NCBI GenBank assembly: GCA_023957335.1
Contig: JAMLHC010000003.1
Span: 434,001 to 498,000 of the forward strand
Length of the DNA: 64,000 bases
DNA from: Bacteroidota bacterium
GTDB lineage: Bacteria > Bacteroidota > Bacteroidia > NS11-12g > UBA955
Reading direction: 5' to 3'
The first letter of the stretch is position 1. The number at the start of each line of letters is the position of its first letter. The position numbers and the translations under genes are program-made. Below the pieces are notes generated by a model. That model searched no databases, had not been told where the DNA came from, and worked only from the letters and a program-made list of their open reading frames with translations. Shown here piece by piece: positions 62,253 to 64,000 of the stretch.

Positions 62253-62714
62253 ATGAAACATGAATTATACAGAGAACAACAATTGAATTGTGATTTACAA
62301 ACCGCTTGGGATTTTTTTTCATTACCGATGAATTTGCCAAAAATAACCCCAAAAGATATGGCATTTACCGTGTTATCTGAACAAAAAACAAATAAAATAT
62401 TTGAAGGAATGATAATCGATTACACGGTTTCGCCTTTGCTTGGTATTCCCTTGAAGTGGAAAACTAGAATTACAGAGGTAATTCCCAATAAGAGTTTTAC
62501 GGATTTTCAGGAAAAAGGTCCTTACAAATTATGGAACCATCGCCACGAATTTATACCCAACGAAAAAGGTGTGTTCATGATAGATAAAGTTGATTATGAA
62601 TTGCCTTTCGGACTTTTAGGAAATTTAGCGCACTCTTTATTTGTAAAAAAGAAATTAGAAAAAATATTTAAATATCGGTTTGATGTTTTAGAAAACCTCA
62701 TCAACAAAAATTAA
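62253..62714 (+). CDS. SRPBCC/START-like lipid-binding protein
   Basis: This 153-residue protein reads YREQQLNCDLQTAWDFFSLPMNLPKITPKDMAFTVL at the start and VDYELPFGLLGNLAHSLFVKKKLEKIFKYRFDVLENL at the end, the helix-grip fold used for hydrophobic ligands. It may carry a carotenoid or lipid intermediate. It lies between the unknown helical gene and crtZ. Confidence 0.85.
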   Translation: MKHELYREQQLNCDLQTAWDFFSLPMNLPKITPKDMAFTVLSEQKTNKIFEGMIIDYTVSPLLGIPLKWKTRITEVIPNKSFTDFQEKGPYKLWNHRHEFIPNEKGVFMIDKVDYELPFGLLGNLAHSLFVKKKLEKIFKYRFDVLENLINKN

Positions 62715-62715
62715 A

Positions 62716-63174
62716 ATGAAAATAGTACTTGTTATACTTGTTTTTATACTGATGGAAGGAGCTACTTGGCTTATTCACAAGTATATTATGCACGGTTTTT
62801 TATGGGTTTTACACCGAGATCACCATGACCATAGCAACGCTGGTGAATTAGAAAAAAACGACTGGTTTTTTGTGATTTTCGCACTACCCACTATTGCGCT
62901 GATGTATTTCGGGTCATTAGAAAATTTCAATTATTTGTTTTTTATCGGCTTGGGAATTATGCTCTACGGCATGGCTTATTTTTTTGTACATGATATTTTT
63001 ATTCATCAACGGATAAAGTTTTTCACACACACTAAAAACGCTTATTTTTTAGCACTTCGCAGAGCACACAAGCAGCATCACAAACATTTAGGAAAAGAAG
63101 AAGGCGAATGTTTTGGGTTTTTATATGTGCCTTTAAAGTATTTTAAAATGTATTTTAAATCGGCTAAATCATGA
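62716..63174 (+). CDS. crtZ: Beta-carotene hydroxylase CrtZ
   Basis: This 152-residue non-heme di-iron membrane hydroxylase turns beta-carotene into zeaxanthin. All His clusters are present: HKYIMHG, HRDHHDHS, HDIFIHQR and HKQHHKH. It has four hydrophobic helices. It overlaps the next gene by 4 bp. Confidence 0.93.
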   Translation: MKIVLVILVFILMEGATWLIHKYIMHGFLWVLHRDHHDHSNAGELEKNDWFFVIFALPTIALMYFGSLENFNYLFFIGLGIMLYGMAYFFVHDIFIHQRIKFFTHTKNAYFLALRRAHKQHHKHLGKEEGECFGFLYVPLKYFKMYFKSAKS

Positions 63175-63851
63175 TGGCTTATACTTATGCCCTCATATTG
63201 TTTTTCACTATCATCATTTGCTTTATAGCATCTTTTGACAAAAGAATTCAATTCAATCTTCAATTTGGTTCATTCCTAAAAGCTGCCATTTTAGTAGCTA
63301 TTCCTTTTATCGCTTGGGATATATGGTTTACGGCTCATGGAGTATGGTGGTTTAATACAGATTATACTCTTGGAATTTCGTTTTTTGGTTTGCCTTTGGA
63401 AGAAATTTTATTCTTTATTTGTATTCCGTTTTCGTGCATTTTTACCTATTACACCATTGATAAATACTACAAATGGGAAGTCTTAAGTGCTTTTAATAAT
63501 TTATTGGTTTTTGTAAGCATTATTGTTTTGTCGGTTGTTGGCTTATTGCATACAGACAAAATTTACACACTCATTACAACAATAGTTACGATACTTACAT
63601 TGATCTATTTGCATTTTATTGCTAAAGTAGATTGGCTTACTAAAGCATCTTTGGTTTTCACGCTTCTTATGCTTGGTTTTTTTCCGGTTAATGGGGTATT
63701 AACCGGTAGTTTTATTGAAGATCCGATTGTTAATTATAATCCAAAAGATTTTTTGGGAATACGAATGTTTACCATTCCTATTGAAGATGCAGTTTATGGA
63801 TACTCTCAATTTTTATTAGTGCTTTATTTTTTCAAAAAAATTATAAAATGA
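63171..63851 (+). CDS. Lycopene cyclase (fused CrtYc-CrtYd type)
   Basis: In this 226-residue membrane protein with about seven helices, two homologous halves are fused, each with the lycopene-cyclase-domain signature. FFGLPLEEILFFICIPFSCIFTYY carries the PxEE motif in half one, and FTIPIEDAVYGYSQFLLV matches it in half two. It cyclises lycopene to beta-carotene. The start can be at 63171 or at the adjacent ATG 63174. Confidence 0.9.
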   Translation: MMAYTYALILFFTIIICFIASFDKRIQFNLQFGSFLKAAILVAIPFIAWDIWFTAHGVWWFNTDYTLGISFFGLPLEEILFFICIPFSCIFTYYTIDKYYKWEVLSAFNNLLVFVSIIVLSVVGLLHTDKIYTLITTIVTILTLIYLHFIAKVDWLTKASLVFTLLMLGFFPVNGVLTGSFIEDPIVNYNPKDFLGIRMFTIPIEDAVYGYSQFLLVLYFFKKIIK

Positions 63852-64000
63852 AAACAAAAACAATCATAGTAACTGCTTTTATCGCTTGCGGGATTTTACT
63901 TTTAAATTCTTGTGCATCTATTCCTAAAAATGCAAAACCAGTAGAAAATTTTAATGTCAATCGCTATTTAGGTGCATGGTACGAAGTTGCCCGATTTGAT
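63848..64000 (+). CDS. Lipocalin family lipoprotein (Blc-like), cut by the window end
   Basis: Only the first 51 codons are visible. A lipoprotein signal (LNSC, Cys22) is followed by NRYLGAWYEVARFD, the lipocalin GxWYEVARFD motif. It overlaps the cyclase by ATGA and so belongs to the pigment operon. Lipocalins of this type bind lipids and could hold carotenoids or peroxidised lipid. Confidence 0.85.
   Translation, partial: MKTKTIIVTAFIACGILLLNSCASIPKNAKPVENFNVNRYLGAWYEVARFD

Noticed and set aside
1..64000. tRNA and rRNA genes
   Set aside because: I looked for the T-loop GTTCGANTC motif with a cloverleaf and for rRNA-like blocks and found none I could support.

Overview
The window is about 64 kb of a low-GC chromosome from a member of the Bacteroidota. 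The evidence is type IX secretion (T9SS) C-terminal sorting domains, many lipoproteins, TAnnTTTG promoter boxes in front of many genes, a TonB-dependent receptor of the CarboxypepD-regulatory type, an arginine operon of the N-succinyl type, and a zeaxanthin-type carotenoid cluster. The exact order cannot be fixed from the sequence alone. I saw no rRNA, tRNA or CRISPR array.

Layout. (1) 1-2661: outer-membrane porin plus copper nitrite reductase nirK, preceded by two CRP/FNR-like half-site pairs and closed by a perfect 22-bp hairpin. (2) 2806-12859: an accessory block that separates nirK from its likely maturation genes. It holds two lipoprotein genes with in-frame stops, five tandem mosaic copies of one lipoprotein (one broken), and a duplicated pair 'small lipoprotein + GxSxG hydrolase'. 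The first hydrolase copy is truncated. The second is a giant T9SS-type protein split by a probable one-base frameshift. (3) 12976-14405: a formylglycine-generating-enzyme-like lipoprotein and an SCO copper chaperone, the second half of the nitrite reductase locus. (4) 14402-17868: deacetylase, peptide transporter, prmA, PspC-like protein. (5) 18028-26123: eight overlapping genes of arginine synthesis (GNAT acyltransferase, argG, argC, argD, argF', argB, argE, argH). (6) 26236-31949: antiporter, DNA-repair methyltransferase, mnmE, MarC, Psd, and a Cys/Lys-rich secreted peptide.

(7) 31985-39709: an island bounded by 32-bp direct repeats (31/32 identical) that carries a type I restriction-modification operon (hsdM, a GxxExxY protein, hsdS, a REP-associated transposase gene, hsdR). 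It has been inserted at the terminator between the small secreted peptide gene and a cold-shock gene. (8) 39726-52612: two cold-shock proteins, a CNNM transporter, a helicase-nuclease fusion, aspA, a DUF1800/DUF1501 secreted pair, a phosphoethanolamine-transferase-like enzyme and a glycosyltransferase. (9) 52945-54682: an IS1182-family element with recognisable inverted repeats. (10) 54688-56145: nhaA between two structured, cassette-like repeats. (11) 56286-64000: a TonB-dependent receptor divergent from a MarR-crtI-crtB-unknown-SRPBCC-crtZ-lycopene cyclase-lipocalin operon, which runs off the window end.

The most promising unexplained material is the 10-kb lipoprotein/hydrolase block. Its copies behave like a shuffled set of modules, and its layout (duplicated lipoproteins in front of a secreted lipase-like protein) resembles known effector/immunity arrays. 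The second candidate is the repeat-bounded restriction island with a transposase gene translationally coupled to hsdR.
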